56,410 bases of DNA from an uncultured SAR86 cluster bacterium (lineage in GTDB: Bacteria; Pseudomonadota; Gammaproteobacteria; Magnimaribacterales; D2472): NCBI GenBank assembly GCA_902627055.1, contig CACOHS010000007.1, forward strand, positions 1 through 56,410. Reading direction: 5' to 3'. The notes under the pieces were generated by a model. The model saw only the letters and a list, made by a program, of their open reading frames with translations. It made no database searches and was not told where the DNA came from. Positions 20,063 through 28,039 of this stretch are shown here, one piece after another. The translations under genes and the position numbers were made by a program. Each line of letters begins with the position of its first letter. The first letter of the stretch is position 1.

Positions 20063-20808
20063 ATATATTGCTCACCAATGATGATGGTTATAAAGCATCA
20101 GGAATAACCAAGTTATATGAGGCTTTAAGCAAAGAACATAATGTTTATTTGATTGCTCCAAAAGAAAATTGTAGTGGTATGAGCGCCGCAATTAGTCTCA
20201 GGAAGGAAATTGAAGTTAAGGAGATTTCAAAAAATATTTTTTCAGTTGACGGAACTCCTGCTGATTGTTCATATCTCGGGTTATTGTCAGTAATTCCTGA
20301 TTCTATCGAGATGATTGTTTCAGGAATTAATTTAGGAGCAAATTTAGGAGAGGATATCTTTTATTCTGGTACGGTTGGGGCTGCAATAGCTGGACGAAGG
20401 CTAAATTGTGTTCCCGTTGCTTTTTCAGTGACTTCATTTAACCCAAAAAATTTATCGTTTATTACAGAGCAAGCTAATTTAATCGTTAATCAAGTTAGTA
20501 AGCTTCCTAACAATAAGAATTTGCTTGTGAATGTTAATTTTCCTGACCTTTCGTTTTCTAAATTAAATGGCACAAAACTTACCGTCATAGGCAAAAGGGG
20601 TACTCCCGATACTCCTGATTTTATAAGATCTAATAATTCTTCAAAATTTTATAGTTTTGGTCCGTCAGGGAAAATTCTACCTGATCAAGTAGATACAGAT
20701 ATCCAAGCAATTGAAGATGATTTCATTTCTATATCAATTTTGGATTATAACCTTAGCGTTGATGCTAGCAATTGGAATTATTATAGAGAGGTTTTTGATT
20801 GTGAGTAG
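20059..20808 (+). CDS. surE: 5'/3'-nucleotidase SurE
   Basis: Metal-dependent nucleoside monophosphatase. It starts with MNILLTNDDGYKASGI, where NDDG binds the metal, followed by AP-KENCSGMSAAISL, SVDGTPADCS, VSGINLGANLGEDIFYSGTVGAA and VNVNFPD. Length 249 is normal. The ATG overlaps the ispDF stop (4 nt). SurE is next to Pcm as in most Gammaproteobacteria, where both are linked to stationary-phase survival. Confidence 0.95.
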   Translation: MNILLTNDDGYKASGITKLYEALSKEHNVYLIAPKENCSGMSAAISLRKEIEVKEISKNIFSVDGTPADCSYLGLLSVIPDSIEMIVSGINLGANLGEDIFYSGTVGAAIAGRRLNCVPVAFSVTSFNPKNLSFITEQANLIVNQVSKLPNNKNLLVNVNFPDLSFSKLNGTKLTVIGKRGTPDTPDFIRSNNSSKFYSFGPSGKILPDQVDTDIQAIEDDFISISILDYNLSVDASNWNYYREVFDCE

Positions 20809-21478
20809 TTCAGGTTTTACTTTTACAAGAGTGAAAGATCAAATGATTCAAGAATTACTTGATATGGGGATAAAAGATTTTCGAGTTCTTGACTCGTTAA
20901 GCCAGGTTCCAAGACATATTTTTTTGGATCAAGCTTTATGGAGTCGAGCTTATGAAAATAGAGCATTAACAATAGGTTATAAACAGACGATTTCTCAACC
21001 TTATATTGTTGCTCGAATGACTGAATACTTGCTCGCTCATACAACTCGAAGGGGTAAAGTTTTAAAAAAAGTCCTTGAAATTGGCTCAGGGTGCGGGTAT
21101 CAATCTGCTGTTTTGTCTCATTTTGCGAATGAAGTGCACGCTATTGAGAGAATCAAGCCATTGGTTATAAAGTCTAGAGAGAATCTTAGAGAGTTAAAAA
21201 TCAGAAATGTTTTAGTAAGTCATGCTGATGGTTTTGATGGTTGGAAGGATGACAATAAATTTGATGGAATAATATGTGCCGCTGCTCCAAGAGAATATCC
21301 AGAGGAGTTAATTGAGTTACTTGAGATAGGGGGTAAATTAGTCATACCAGCTGGTATGGAGGGTCAACAAAGACTCTACGTAATTACAAGAAAAAGTGAA
21401 ACAGAACATGAGGAATCTATTCATGAGGAGGTTGCGTTTGTTCCAATGCTTCCAGGTATATCCAATGGAGAAATATAA
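20801..21478 (+). CDS. pcm: Protein-L-isoaspartate O-methyltransferase
   Basis: Repairs isoaspartyl residues using S-adenosylmethionine. The SAM-binding motif EIGSGCGYQSAVLS, the upstream RAYENRALTIGYKQTISQPY stretch (substrate and cofactor contacts) and ICAAAPREYPEEL are visible. The GTG start at 20801 is preferred: it gives 225 residues, close to the E. coli 208, has AGAGAGG about 10 nt upstream, and overlaps surE by 8 nt; earlier in-frame starts would lie deep inside surE. The next gene starts on the base after its stop. Confidence 0.93.
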   Translation: MSSSGFTFTRVKDQMIQELLDMGIKDFRVLDSLSQVPRHIFLDQALWSRAYENRALTIGYKQTISQPYIVARMTEYLLAHTTRRGKVLKKVLEIGSGCGYQSAVLSHFANEVHAIERIKPLVIKSRENLRELKIRNVLVSHADGFDGWKDDNKFDGIICAAAPREYPEELIELLEIGGKLVIPAGMEGQQRLYVITRKSETEHEESIHEEVAFVPMLPGISNGEI

Positions 21479-22201
21479 GTGAATGATCAAGTAAAATATT
21501 CTCTTGCTGGTTTTTGCATGGGAGTTGCTGAGTTAATACCAGGGATTTCAGGTTCAACTGTTGCGGTAATTTTTAGAATTTATCCAAATCTCATGTCAAT
21601 CTTGAGTCAACTTAGACCAAAGAATTTTTCTTTAAATCTTTCTTTAACTTCTGAGATATTCCAATTTCGTGTCTCGCTACCACTCATATTTTCAATGTTT
21701 GCAGCAATTCTTTTATGCTCAAATTTCATTACATTTATGCTGAATAATCATGAACAGATATTTTTACCCTTATTAGGTTTGCTAATGATGTTTTTATCAA
21801 TTTATGTAGCAGATTTTTTTAGAGCTTTGTTCAAAAGAATAAATCTAATTATTTTTTTAATTTTAGGTATTTTGATTGGATATATTTTGAAAGAGGTAAA
21901 TATTAGCTCAGAAGAAGTAACGCCCTTATATTTATTTATGAGTGGATTAATTGCATTTTCATTTTTTCTAATCCCAGGAATTTCTGGAAGTGCTATTTTG
22001 GTTGTTTTAGGGGTTTATAGCCCCATAATTCAAGCCATAGCAAATTTCCATCTGTTATTTTTATTTCCATTTGCATTAGGCTGTTTAATTTCACTTTTGA
22101 CTCTCCCCAAGATAGTTGTATCGCTTTATGCAAAATATGAACAAAGCTTGATATATATTTTTTCTGGTCTAATATTTTCTTCAGGTTATTTTTTACTGTG
22201 A
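21479..22201 (+). CDS. popT: DUF368 membrane protein, undecaprenyl phosphate translocase PopT family
   Basis: Polytopic membrane protein of 240 residues with about eight hydrophobic segments. Two copies of a PGISGS motif are visible, one in MGVAELIPGISGSTVAVI (residues 14-31) and one in FFLIPGISGSAILVVLGVY (about 162-180); such duplication marks the DUF368 family. DUF368 proteins have been reported to return undecaprenyl phosphate across the inner membrane for reuse in wall and lipid-linked glycan synthesis. The GTG at 21479 directly abuts the pcm stop. Its insertion between pcm and nlpD is not the usual arrangement. The function is inferred from family membership. Confidence 0.82.
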   Translation: MNDQVKYSLAGFCMGVAELIPGISGSTVAVIFRIYPNLMSILSQLRPKNFSLNLSLTSEIFQFRVSLPLIFSMFAAILLCSNFITFMLNNHEQIFLPLLGLLMMFLSIYVADFFRALFKRINLIIFLILGILIGYILKEVNISSEEVTPLYLFMSGLIAFSFFLIPGISGSAILVVLGVYSPIIQAIANFHLLFLFPFALGCLISLLTLPKIVVSLYAKYEQSLIYIFSGLIFSSGYFLL

Positions 22202-22848
22202 TTAGCAATTTTAAGAATTACCTAATATTTTTCGCATTGATAATTTCAAGCTGCTCATCAATGAATAGTTTAAAAGAAACTTATCAAAAATTTTTACCCA
22301 ATGCCCAAACTTCATTTTATATCGTTCAACCTGGTGATTCTCTTTGGTCAATTGCATTAAAATTAAATATTGATCAAAAAGCTCTAATTGCAACAAATAA
22401 CCTCAGTAAGCCATATGTGATTTATCCAAATCAAAAATTACTTATAAGCGGAGTCGAGAATATAGATTTTGTTTTAGAAAGAGATTCGTCACTGCAATGG
22501 CATCATCCCTTAGATAAAAGTTTTCAACCATCAGATATAGCTGATGGATGGATGGTTTTTAGGCAACCCAAAGGAACTCCTATTTTTTCTATAGATAGTG
22601 GTAAAGTTGAAGTTGCTGGTCCAGATATACCTGGTTATGGAAATCTAGTGATGATTTCTCACTCAAATAATTATTTAAGTTTGTATGCCCACTGCGACAG
22701 AATATTTGTCGAACAGGGCGATGAAGTCAAAAGAGGTTCAATGGTTGCTCATCTAGGGAGTACGGAATCTCCATTCCCTGTACTGAAGTTTCAGCTTCGT
22801 AAGAATGGTAAACCAATTCAATCAGAGAAAATAAATTTTATTTTCTAG
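22198..22848 (+). CDS. nlpD: NlpD-like lipoprotein with LysM and degenerate LytM (M23) domains
   Basis: A 216-residue predicted lipoprotein: hydrophobic N-terminus ending in the lipobox LIISSC, LysM domain at about residues 42-86 (YIVQPGDSLWSIALKLN), and a C-terminal LytM domain (KVEVAGPDIPGYGNLVMISH and LYAHCDRIF). The first zinc-site motif (HxxxD) and the HxH pair of active M23 peptidases are missing, as in E. coli NlpD, which activates amidase AmiC rather than cutting peptidoglycan. The GTG start overlaps the popT stop. Its stop TAG shares the palindrome CTAG with the stop of the convergent gene. rpoS, the usual next gene, is not here. Confidence 0.86.
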   Translation: MISNFKNYLIFFALIISSCSSMNSLKETYQKFLPNAQTSFYIVQPGDSLWSIALKLNIDQKALIATNNLSKPYVIYPNQKLLISGVENIDFVLERDSSLQWHHPLDKSFQPSDIADGWMVFRQPKGTPIFSIDSGKVEVAGPDIPGYGNLVMISHSNNYLSLYAHCDRIFVEQGDEVKRGSMVAHLGSTESPFPVLKFQLRKNGKPIQSEKINFIF

Positions 22849-23102
22849 TCAGGTTCAGCTTCAGACTTAACAAAGTTGCATGTCATTTGTGCAACAACTT
22901 CACCTTCAACTTTTAAAGATAGTGGGACAGCTCTTCCTTGCATGGTTCCGGCGACAACACATTTTTCTATGCTTTCCTGCACAATGGATCGTACAGTTTC
23001 TGTAAGCTCTTGAACAGTTAGATCTGCAACTTTTACATCATCTTGATCTGAATATGCGAAGAGGGTGTGGGTAAAAAAAAGTAATATAAAGATGATTTTC
23101 AT
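22845..23102 (-). CDS. Small secreted protein of unknown function
   Basis: An 85-residue product with a good signal peptide (MKIIFILLFFTHTLFAYS, cleavage probably after FAYS) and a mature part of about 65 residues containing two Cys (about residues 48 and 75) that could form a disulfide in the periplasm. I recognise no family. Its 3' end overlaps the convergent nlpD by 4 nt, the two stop codons lying on opposite strands of CTAG. A hairpin at 23114-23143 separates it from the upstream minus-strand gene, so it may have its own promoter. Confidence 0.6.
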   Translation of the reverse strand: MKIIFILLFFTHTLFAYSDQDDVKVADLTVQELTETVRSIVQESIEKCVVAGTMQGRAVPLSLKVEGEVVAQMTCNFVKSEAEPD

Positions 23103-23104
23103 AA

Positions 23105-23143
23105 ATTCAAAAGGCCAACCCCGACTTAAACATCGTGGTTGGC
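23105..23143 (-). terminator. Rho-independent terminator of the Gly-rich gene
   Basis: On the minus strand, GCCAACC (23143-23137) pairs with GGTTGGC (23120-23114), extended by an inner TCG/CGA-type pairing, with a loop of about 8 nt, then TTTTGAATT. It lies 9-38 nt past the stop of the 23152-23523 gene and before the start of the 85-residue gene. Confidence 0.6.
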
Positions 23144-23151
23144 ATTACAAC

Positions 23152-23523
23152 TTAGTTAAATTTGTATGTTAAATTTAATTGAAAGTTATTAGAGGGGAAA
23201 TCAATCTGATTTGAAAAATCATTAAAATGATTGTCACTAAAATCGTAATTGTTTTGTGGTCCCATGGAAATTCTAAAATTACTTTCTTTGTATCTTCTTA
23301 CAAATGCAGATTCGGCTTCATCTTCTTCTGTATCTCTATTCATAAAATAGACAAGTGCTCCAACTGCAAGAAGTGCTGCTGCACCGCCGCCACCGCCGCC
23401 ACCGTAGCCGCCGCCACCGCCGCCACCACTGCTTCCACTTGAACTATCACCAGAGCCGCCATGATATGAGGCGTAGGTTAATGGTGAAGCAAGAAGACAT
23501 ATAATTAATGCTAAGTTTTTCAT
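23152..23523 (-). CDS. Secreted glycine-rich protein of unknown function
   Basis: A 123-residue product: signal peptide MKNLALIICLLASPLTYA, then a Ser/Gly-rich tract (about residues 20-46) made of long Gly runs broken by Tyr, then a hydrophobic segment AAALLAVGALVYFM (about 47-60), and an Asn/Asp/Phe-rich C-terminal half ending in NFQLNLTYKFN, which resembles the final beta strand of outer-membrane proteins. An in-frame ATG four codons upstream (23535) is less likely, because GGAG sits at the right distance before the ATG at 23523. The GC-rich Gly codons (GGC/GGT) stand out against the AT-rich surroundings. No family recognised. Confidence 0.6.
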   Translation of the reverse strand: MKNLALIICLLASPLTYASYHGGSGDSSSGSSGGGGGGGYGGGGGGGAAALLAVGALVYFMNRDTEEDEAESAFVRRYKESNFRISMGPQNNYDFSDNHFNDFSNQIDFPSNNFQLNLTYKFN

Positions 23524-23564
23524 GATATTCTCCATTGCGAAGGGTTAAATTATGTTGGGCGTCT

Positions 23565-23592
23565 AAAATATATAAGATCTAATTGTGTCCAA
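23565..23592 (-). promoter_or_regulatory. Candidate promoter for the Gly-rich secreted protein
   Basis: Reading the minus strand, TTGGAC (23592-23587) and TATTTT (23570-23565) are 16 nt apart and about 40 nt upstream of the ATG at 23523. Moderate match only. Confidence 0.3.
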
Positions 23593-23671
23593 ATAAATCA
23601 AGAAGATAGCAAGACAACACCTATAATTAATTTTTGGCGACTATTTTTTATTTTTCAAGTAAAAAATTGAA

Positions 23672-23995
23672 TTATCTTTCCAAAAGATGTTTTTTTTCTT
23701 TTATCTCGCCATACTCCTCTGCCTCTGGCAGCTGATCTTTTTCCTCTGTAATGTTTGGCCATATTTCTGAGAGCTCAGCATTAATTTCAATAAAATCAAT
23801 TTGATCATCTGGCAGTTCATCCTCTGAAAAAATTGCTTCAACTGGGCACTCAGGCTCACATAAAGCACAATCAATACATTCCTCAGGATGGATAACTAAA
23901 AAGTTTGGCCCCTCATAAAAACAGTCCACAGGACATACTTCCACACAATCTGTATGCTTACATTTTATACATGCTTCTGTAACTATAAATGCCAT
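23672..23995 (-). CDS. fdxA: 7Fe ferredoxin FdxA (3Fe-4S/4Fe-4S)
   Basis: Soluble electron carrier of 107 residues. The N-terminal [18 protein letters not shown] region and the second [15 protein letters not shown] region provide Cys ligands for two clusters, in the pattern of Azotobacter-type ferredoxin I; the conserved [15 protein letters not shown] connects them and the C-terminal tail includes [11 protein letters not shown]. It is transcribed away from recA, with 140 nt between the two starts. The redox partner cannot be told from context. Confidence 0.94.
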   Translation of the reverse strand: MAFIVTEACIKCKHTDCVEVCPVDCFYEGPNFLVIHPEECIDCALCEPECPVEAIFSEDELPDDQIDFIEINAELSEIWPNITEEKDQLPEAEEYGEIKEKKHLLER

Positions 23996-24022
23996 TTATT
24001 GGTGAAATCTTAGATAGGTTCG

Positions 24023-24051
24023 ATTTTAACAATGAGTTTTAAACAAGTCAG
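24023..24051 (-). promoter_or_regulatory. Candidate fdxA promoter
   Basis: On the minus strand CTGACT (24051-24046) and TAAAAT (24028-24023) are 17 nt apart, 28 nt upstream of the fdxA ATG. Fair sigma70 match, in the divergent region shared with recA. Confidence 0.35.
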
Positions 24052-24072
24052 CATCAATTTGATAATATTTAG

Positions 24073-24100
24073 TTTACTTTTACCAATTTTATAATATACT
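24073..24100 (+). promoter_or_regulatory. Candidate recA promoter
   Basis: TTTACT (24073-24078) and TATACT (24095-24100) are 16 nt apart; a TATAAT at 24090-24095 is an alternative -10. Either way the start of transcription would fall in or next to the LexA box at 24099-24114. A strong AAGGAGA ribosome binding site (24124-24130) follows. Confidence 0.5.
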
Positions 24101-24114
24101 GTACAAATATACAG
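24099..24114 (+). promoter_or_regulatory. LexA (SOS) box of recA
   Basis: CTGTACAAATATACAG fits the gammaproteobacterial LexA operator CTG-N10-CAG, with symmetric CTGT/ACAG ends and an AT-rich centre. It overlaps the predicted -10/start region of recA, the usual place for repression. It implies that a LexA of the E. coli type is encoded elsewhere in the genome. Confidence 0.85.
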
Positions 24115-24135
24115 TAAAAGATTAAGGAGAGTATT

Positions 24136-25143
24136 ATGTCAGATAAAGATAAAAATTTAAGTGAAGCTATATCTCAAATAGAAAAACAGTTTGGTAAAGG
24201 GACTGTGATGAAGATGGGAGATAGAGAAATTATTGATATCCCATCAGTTTCTACAGGTTCACTTGGATTAGATATAGCCTTAGGAATTGGAGGCTTGCCA
24301 AAGGGCAGAGTTGTTGAAATTTTTGGTCCAGAATCCTCTGGTAAAACAACATTAACACTCCAAGCAATTGCTGAATGTCAAAAGGCTGGTGGCACCGCAG
24401 CATTTATTGATGCTGAACATGCACTTGATCCAAACTATGCTGAGAAATTAGGTGTTAACGTCGATGAGTTACTCCTTTCTCAACCAGATACAGGTGAGCA
24501 AGCGCTGGAGGTAACTGACATGCTTGTAAAATCAGGTAGCGTTGATTTGATTGTTGTTGATTCTGTTGCAGCTTTGACGCCTCGGGCAGAAATTGAAGGT
24601 GATATGGGCGATCATCACGTTGGTTTGCAAGCGAGACTAATGTCACAAGCACTAAGAAAGATTACAGGAAATATTCAAAGATCGAATGCAATGGTCATAT
24701 TCATTAATCAGATCAGAATGAAGATAGGAGTCATGTTTGGAAATCCTGAAACAACAACAGGAGGAAATGCTCTTAAATTTTATTCATCTGTTCGTTTAGA
24801 TATTCGTCGAATAGGGGCAGTTAAAGAGGGTGAAGAAGTTGTTGGTAACGAAACAAGAGTAAAAGTAGTTAAAAACAAGGTATCACCTCCATTCAAGCAA
24901 GCTGAATTTCAGATTATGTATGGTGAAGGTATCAATACAGAAGGAGAAATATTAGAGCTTGGCCAAAAACTTGAACTAGTTGAAAAATCTGGTTCTTGGT
25001 ATAGCCATAATGGAGAAAAAATAGGGCAAGGTAAGGTTAATGCAAGTAAGTTTTTAAGAGAGAATGTCAAAATTAGAGATGCGCTCGTTAAAGAAATAAG
25101 AAAAGCATATATACCTTCTGTAAAAAAAACTGCTAAAAAGTAA
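24136..25143 (+). CDS. recA: Recombinase RecA
   Basis: DNA strand-exchange protein and coprotease for LexA. The Walker A loop [13 protein letters not shown] lies at about residues 64-76, [13 protein letters not shown]-type Walker B ([12 protein letters not shown]), the L1 loop region [38 protein letters not shown] (L2) and [15 protein letters not shown] are all intact. Length of 335 is normal and the acidic C-terminal tail is reduced, ending in KKTAKK. No recX follows; the next gene is a thiolase. Confidence 0.98.
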   Translation: MSDKDKNLSEAISQIEKQFGKGTVMKMGDREIIDIPSVSTGSLGLDIALGIGGLPKGRVVEIFGPESSGKTTLTLQAIAECQKAGGTAAFIDAEHALDPNYAEKLGVNVDELLLSQPDTGEQALEVTDMLVKSGSVDLIVVDSVAALTPRAEIEGDMGDHHVGLQARLMSQALRKITGNIQRSNAMVIFINQIRMKIGVMFGNPETTTGGNALKFYSSVRLDIRRIGAVKEGEEVVGNETRVKVVKNKVSPPFKQAEFQIMYGEGINTEGEILELGQKLELVEKSGSWYSHNGEKIGQGKVNASKFLRENVKIRDALVKEIRKAYIPSVKKTAKK

Positions 25144-25162
25144 ATCCTAATAACAGTTGGAT

Positions 25163-25191
25163 TTAATATTAATAAACTTATTGGTTATAAT
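25163..25191 (+). promoter_or_regulatory. Candidate promoter for the thiolase gene
   Basis: A perfect TATAAT at 25186-25191 with a weak TTAATA at 25163-25168 (17-nt spacer), 30 nt upstream of the thiolase ATG. Suggests transcription apart from recA. Confidence 0.4.
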
Positions 25192-25221
25192 ATTTGATCA
25201 ATTTCAAATTAAGAGATTCTT

Positions 25222-26400
25222 ATGTCAAATAATGCTTATATAGTTTCAGCTGTGAGAACAGCTGGGGGAAAGAAAAATGGAAGTCTAAGCCAGTGGCATC
25301 CTGCTGATCTAGGTGCAAAAGTGTTAGACGAATTGGTACTACAATCAGGAATTGATCCTGAACTAGTTGATGATGTGATTTTTGGATGTGTTGATCAGGT
25401 TGGGGCTCAATCTGGAAACGTAGCAAGAAATGCAATTCTTTCATCTAGTCTTCCTGAGTCAGTTCCAGGCACCTCCGTAGATCGTCAATGTGGATCGTCT
25501 CAGCAAGCTATCCACTTTGCAATTCAGGCAGTAATGTCCGGTACTCAAGATGTTGTTATTGGTGGAGGAGTCGAAGTAATGTCCATGGTACCAATTGGGG
25601 CGAGTATCAAGGATGGATTCGATGCAGGTCACGGTCTGCCTTTTGATTCAGAAGGAATGAAAGAAAGATATCCAGGTATTTTTTTCTCCCAGTTTAGTGG
25701 CGCTGAGCTTATGGCTGAAAGATGGAATCTATCAAGAGAAGATTTGGATAAATTTGCCTTAAGCAGTCATCAAAAAGCAGCTGCGGCGGTTGAGGGAAAA
25801 TATTTTGATAGAGAGATTCTGCCTGTTCAAGCTAAAAATGCTGAAGGAAAAACAGATATGGTTCTAAATGATGAGGGAATAAGATTTGATGCAAGTTTTG
25901 AGGCTCTGTCTGGATTAAATCCAGTAACTGAAGGTGGAGTTATTACCGCAGGAAACGCTAGTCAAATTACAGACGGCGCGGCTGCACTTATGATATGTAA
26001 TGATGTTGGGCTTAAAAAAGTGAAAGCAGATCCAAGAGCAAGAATTGTTGGAATAAGTGTTGTTGGCGATGATCCAATCTTAATGCTTGGCGGGCCAATC
26101 CCAGCCTCTCATAAAGTTTTAAAGGAAACAAAGCTTAAAATTGATGATATTGATCTCTACGAAGTAAATGAAGCATTCGCTCCTGTCCCGCTATCTTGGG
26201 CTATTGAATTAAAAGCTGACATTGCAAAATTGAATGTTAATGGTGGAGCTATGGCTTTGGGCCATCCCTTGGGAGCAACAGGAGCTAAATTAATGACAAC
26301 TCTTCTTCATGAACTTGAACGAACTGATGGCAAATATGGACTTCAGGCTATCTGCGAGGGCGGTGGTACTGCTAACGCAACTATCATAGAGAGGATTTAA
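25222..26400 (+). CDS. Acetyl-CoA C-acyltransferase (thiolase family)
   Basis: Thiolase of 392 residues. The nucleophilic Cys90 lies in SVDRQCGSSQQ, the NEAFAPVP motif is near residue 315, GGAMALGHPLGATGAK gives the catalytic His (about 346), and ICEGGGTANA the second catalytic Cys (about 376). The last motif differs from the more common CxGGGxGxA pattern. Members cleave or condense acyl-CoA in fatty-acid or related degradation or in acetoacetyl-CoA formation; no partner genes (hydratase, dehydrogenase) are nearby, so the substrate is not resolved. Its stop abuts the convergent proS stop with no spacer. Confidence 0.88.
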   Translation: MSNNAYIVSAVRTAGGKKNGSLSQWHPADLGAKVLDELVLQSGIDPELVDDVIFGCVDQVGAQSGNVARNAILSSSLPESVPGTSVDRQCGSSQQAIHFAIQAVMSGTQDVVIGGGVEVMSMVPIGASIKDGFDAGHGLPFDSEGMKERYPGIFFSQFSGAELMAERWNLSREDLDKFALSSHQKAAAAVEGKYFDREILPVQAKNAEGKTDMVLNDEGIRFDASFEALSGLNPVTEGGVITAGNASQITDGAAALMICNDVGLKKVKADPRARIVGISVVGDDPILMLGGPIPASHKVLKETKLKIDDIDLYEVNEAFAPVPLSWAIELKADIAKLNVNGGAMALGHPLGATGAKLMTTLLHELERTDGKYGLQAICEGGGTANATIIERI

Positions 26401-27681
26401 CTATTTGCTTTTGTAGTGGTCGAAAATAGTTTCAATATCTTCAACCATACTAATAGAACTTTTGCCATCTCTATGCCTCAGCTCTATTTCATTATTTTCA
26501 GTATATTGTTTACCAATTATTAAGTTAATTGGAATCCCGATTAACTCAGCATCTTTCATCTTTTTGCCAAAACCATCATTTCTATCATCCAAAATTACTT
26601 CATATCCCATAGATAAAAGTTTGTCGTATAGATTTAAGGCAGTTTTTTTAATCTTGTCATCTTTTTCAAACCCTATTGCAATAATATTTACTTCATAGGG
26701 AGCAATTGCTTCTGGCCAAACAATGCCTTTTTCATCATGATTTTGTTCTATTGCAGCGGCTACAAGTCTTGATATTCCAATTCCATAACAGCCCATATAA
26801 AGGGTTTGTGATTTACCTTCATTATCCAATACGTTAGCATTCATTGCTTCAGCATAAATTTTTCCAAGTTGAAAGATATGCCCAATCTCAATTCCTTTTT
26901 TTACTTCTATGATTCCATTGCCATCTGGCGACGGTTTTCCCTCAAGAGAATTAATATCCTCTCCTTCAGTCAGTAAAAGTTCTGAGTTAATCGCAAATTC
27001 AGATGAGTTACTTACGGCAATTGTGTCTTCGCCATTTTCAGCAAGAACATGAAATTCTTCAGATGCATCTCCACCAATTGAACCAGAATCTGCTTTTACA
27101 ATTTTATATTCAAGGCCCAATCTATCAATTATTTTTTTATAAGTTTCCTTAATTAATAGATATGATTCATTTAAAGAATCTTGATTGATATTGAAGCTAT
27201 AGGAATCTTTCATGAGAAATTCCCTTCCACGCATAACACCATAACGCGGCCTGACTTCATCTCTAAACTTTGTTTGAATTTGATAAAGATTTAACGGCAG
27301 TTCTTTGTAACTTTTAACATTGTTTCTTACTAGGTCAGTTATAACTTCTTCATGAGTTGGTCCAAGGCAAAAGTCTCTATCATGTCTGTCTTGAATACGC
27401 AGAAGCTCTGGACCCATTTTTTTCCATCTTTGAGTTTCCTCCCATAATTCTCTAGGTTGCACCATAGGCATCAAGACTTCTTGAGCGCCAGATGCGTCCA
27501 TCTCCTCTCGAACAATATTTTCAATTTTTTTAAGTACTCTTAAACCAAGGGGAAGCCAATTATATATTCCTGAAGTTACTTTTCTAATCATTCCCGCTCT
27601 CAACATTAGCTGATGACTAATTACTTCAGCGTCTTGAGGAGTATCCTTGAGAGTGGGTAAAAAAATTTTTGACCACAACAT
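26401..27681 (-). CDS. proS: Prolyl-tRNA synthetase lacking the INS editing domain
   Basis: Class II synthetase charging tRNA-Pro. Motif 1 and substrate regions appear in [66 protein letters not shown] and KDSYSFN; the C-terminal part has [32 protein letters not shown] and the anticodon domain. Gammaproteobacterial ProRS is about 570 residues with a roughly 180-residue INS domain between motifs 2 and 3 that edits Ala-tRNA-Pro. Here only about 35 residues join the corresponding segments and the total is 426, as in alphaproteobacterial-type enzymes. Confidence 0.95.
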   Translation of the reverse strand: MLWSKIFLPTLKDTPQDAEVISHQLMLRAGMIRKVTSGIYNWLPLGLRVLKKIENIVREEMDASGAQEVLMPMVQPRELWEETQRWKKMGPELLRIQDRHDRDFCLGPTHEEVITDLVRNNVKSYKELPLNLYQIQTKFRDEVRPRYGVMRGREFLMKDSYSFNINQDSLNESYLLIKETYKKIIDRLGLEYKIVKADSGSIGGDASEEFHVLAENGEDTIAVSNSSEFAINSELLLTEGEDINSLEGKPSPDGNGIIEVKKGIEIGHIFQLGKIYAEAMNANVLDNEGKSQTLYMGCYGIGISRLVAAAIEQNHDEKGIVWPEAIAPYEVNIIAIGFEKDDKIKKTALNLYDKLLSMGYEVILDDRNDGFGKKMKDAELIGIPINLIIGKQYTENNEIELRHRDGKSSISMVEDIETIFDHYKSK

Positions 27682-27684
27682 TTT

Positions 27685-27713
27685 TATATTTGAAATTTCA
27701 TTTAGTTTATAAT
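27685..27713. promoter_or_regulatory. Divergent promoter region between proS and the fmdB-type gene
   Basis: The 53-nt gap 27682-27734 separates divergent starts and must hold promoters for both unless read through. It contains TATAAT at 27708-27713 (plus strand) and several TATAAA/TATAAT-like stretches on the minus strand; no convincing -35 boxes. Confidence 0.3.
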
Positions 27714-27734
27714 TTTATATTTTTTTAGAGACTT

Positions 27735-28037
27735 ATGCCGATTTATGAATATAAATGCTTAAAATGTGAGCATCAATTTGAAGTAATTCAAAGATTTTCA
27801 GACAATCCTGTTGAAATTTGTCCAAAGTGCAAAAAAAACAAGGTGAAAAAGTTGATTTCAGCTCCAACTTTTAGGTTAAAGGGTGGTGGTTGGTATGAAA
27901 CTGATTTTAAAACTGGGTCTAAAAAGAATATAGTAGATACTAAAGATAAAAATGATAGCCAGCCTAAAGATAAAAATAAAAAAACTGATAAATTAAAAAA
28001 AAAGAGCTCAGATAAAAAACTTAACCAAGAGAGATAA
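27735..28037 (+). CDS. FmdB-type zinc-ribbon protein
   Basis: A 100-residue protein whose first 40 residues match the FmdB regulatory-type zinc ribbon: [17 protein letters not shown] and [20 protein letters not shown], giving a CxxC-CxxC metal site. After GGGWYETDF the chain becomes a Lys/Asp/Ser-rich low-complexity tail. Members are often encoded immediately before aspS in Proteobacteria, as here (2-nt spacer). Their biochemical role is not well defined. Confidence 0.85.
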   Translation: MPIYEYKCLKCEHQFEVIQRFSDNPVEICPKCKKNKVKKLISAPTFRLKGGGWYETDFKTGSKKNIVDTKDKNDSQPKDKNKKTDKLKKKSSDKKLNQER

Positions 28038-28039
28038 AA

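Noticed and set aside
23340-23460. CGCC/GCC-rich repeats on the plus strand as a CRISPR or satellite repeat
   Set aside because: They are the Gly codon runs of the minus-strand secreted protein; no spacers or regular repeat unit.
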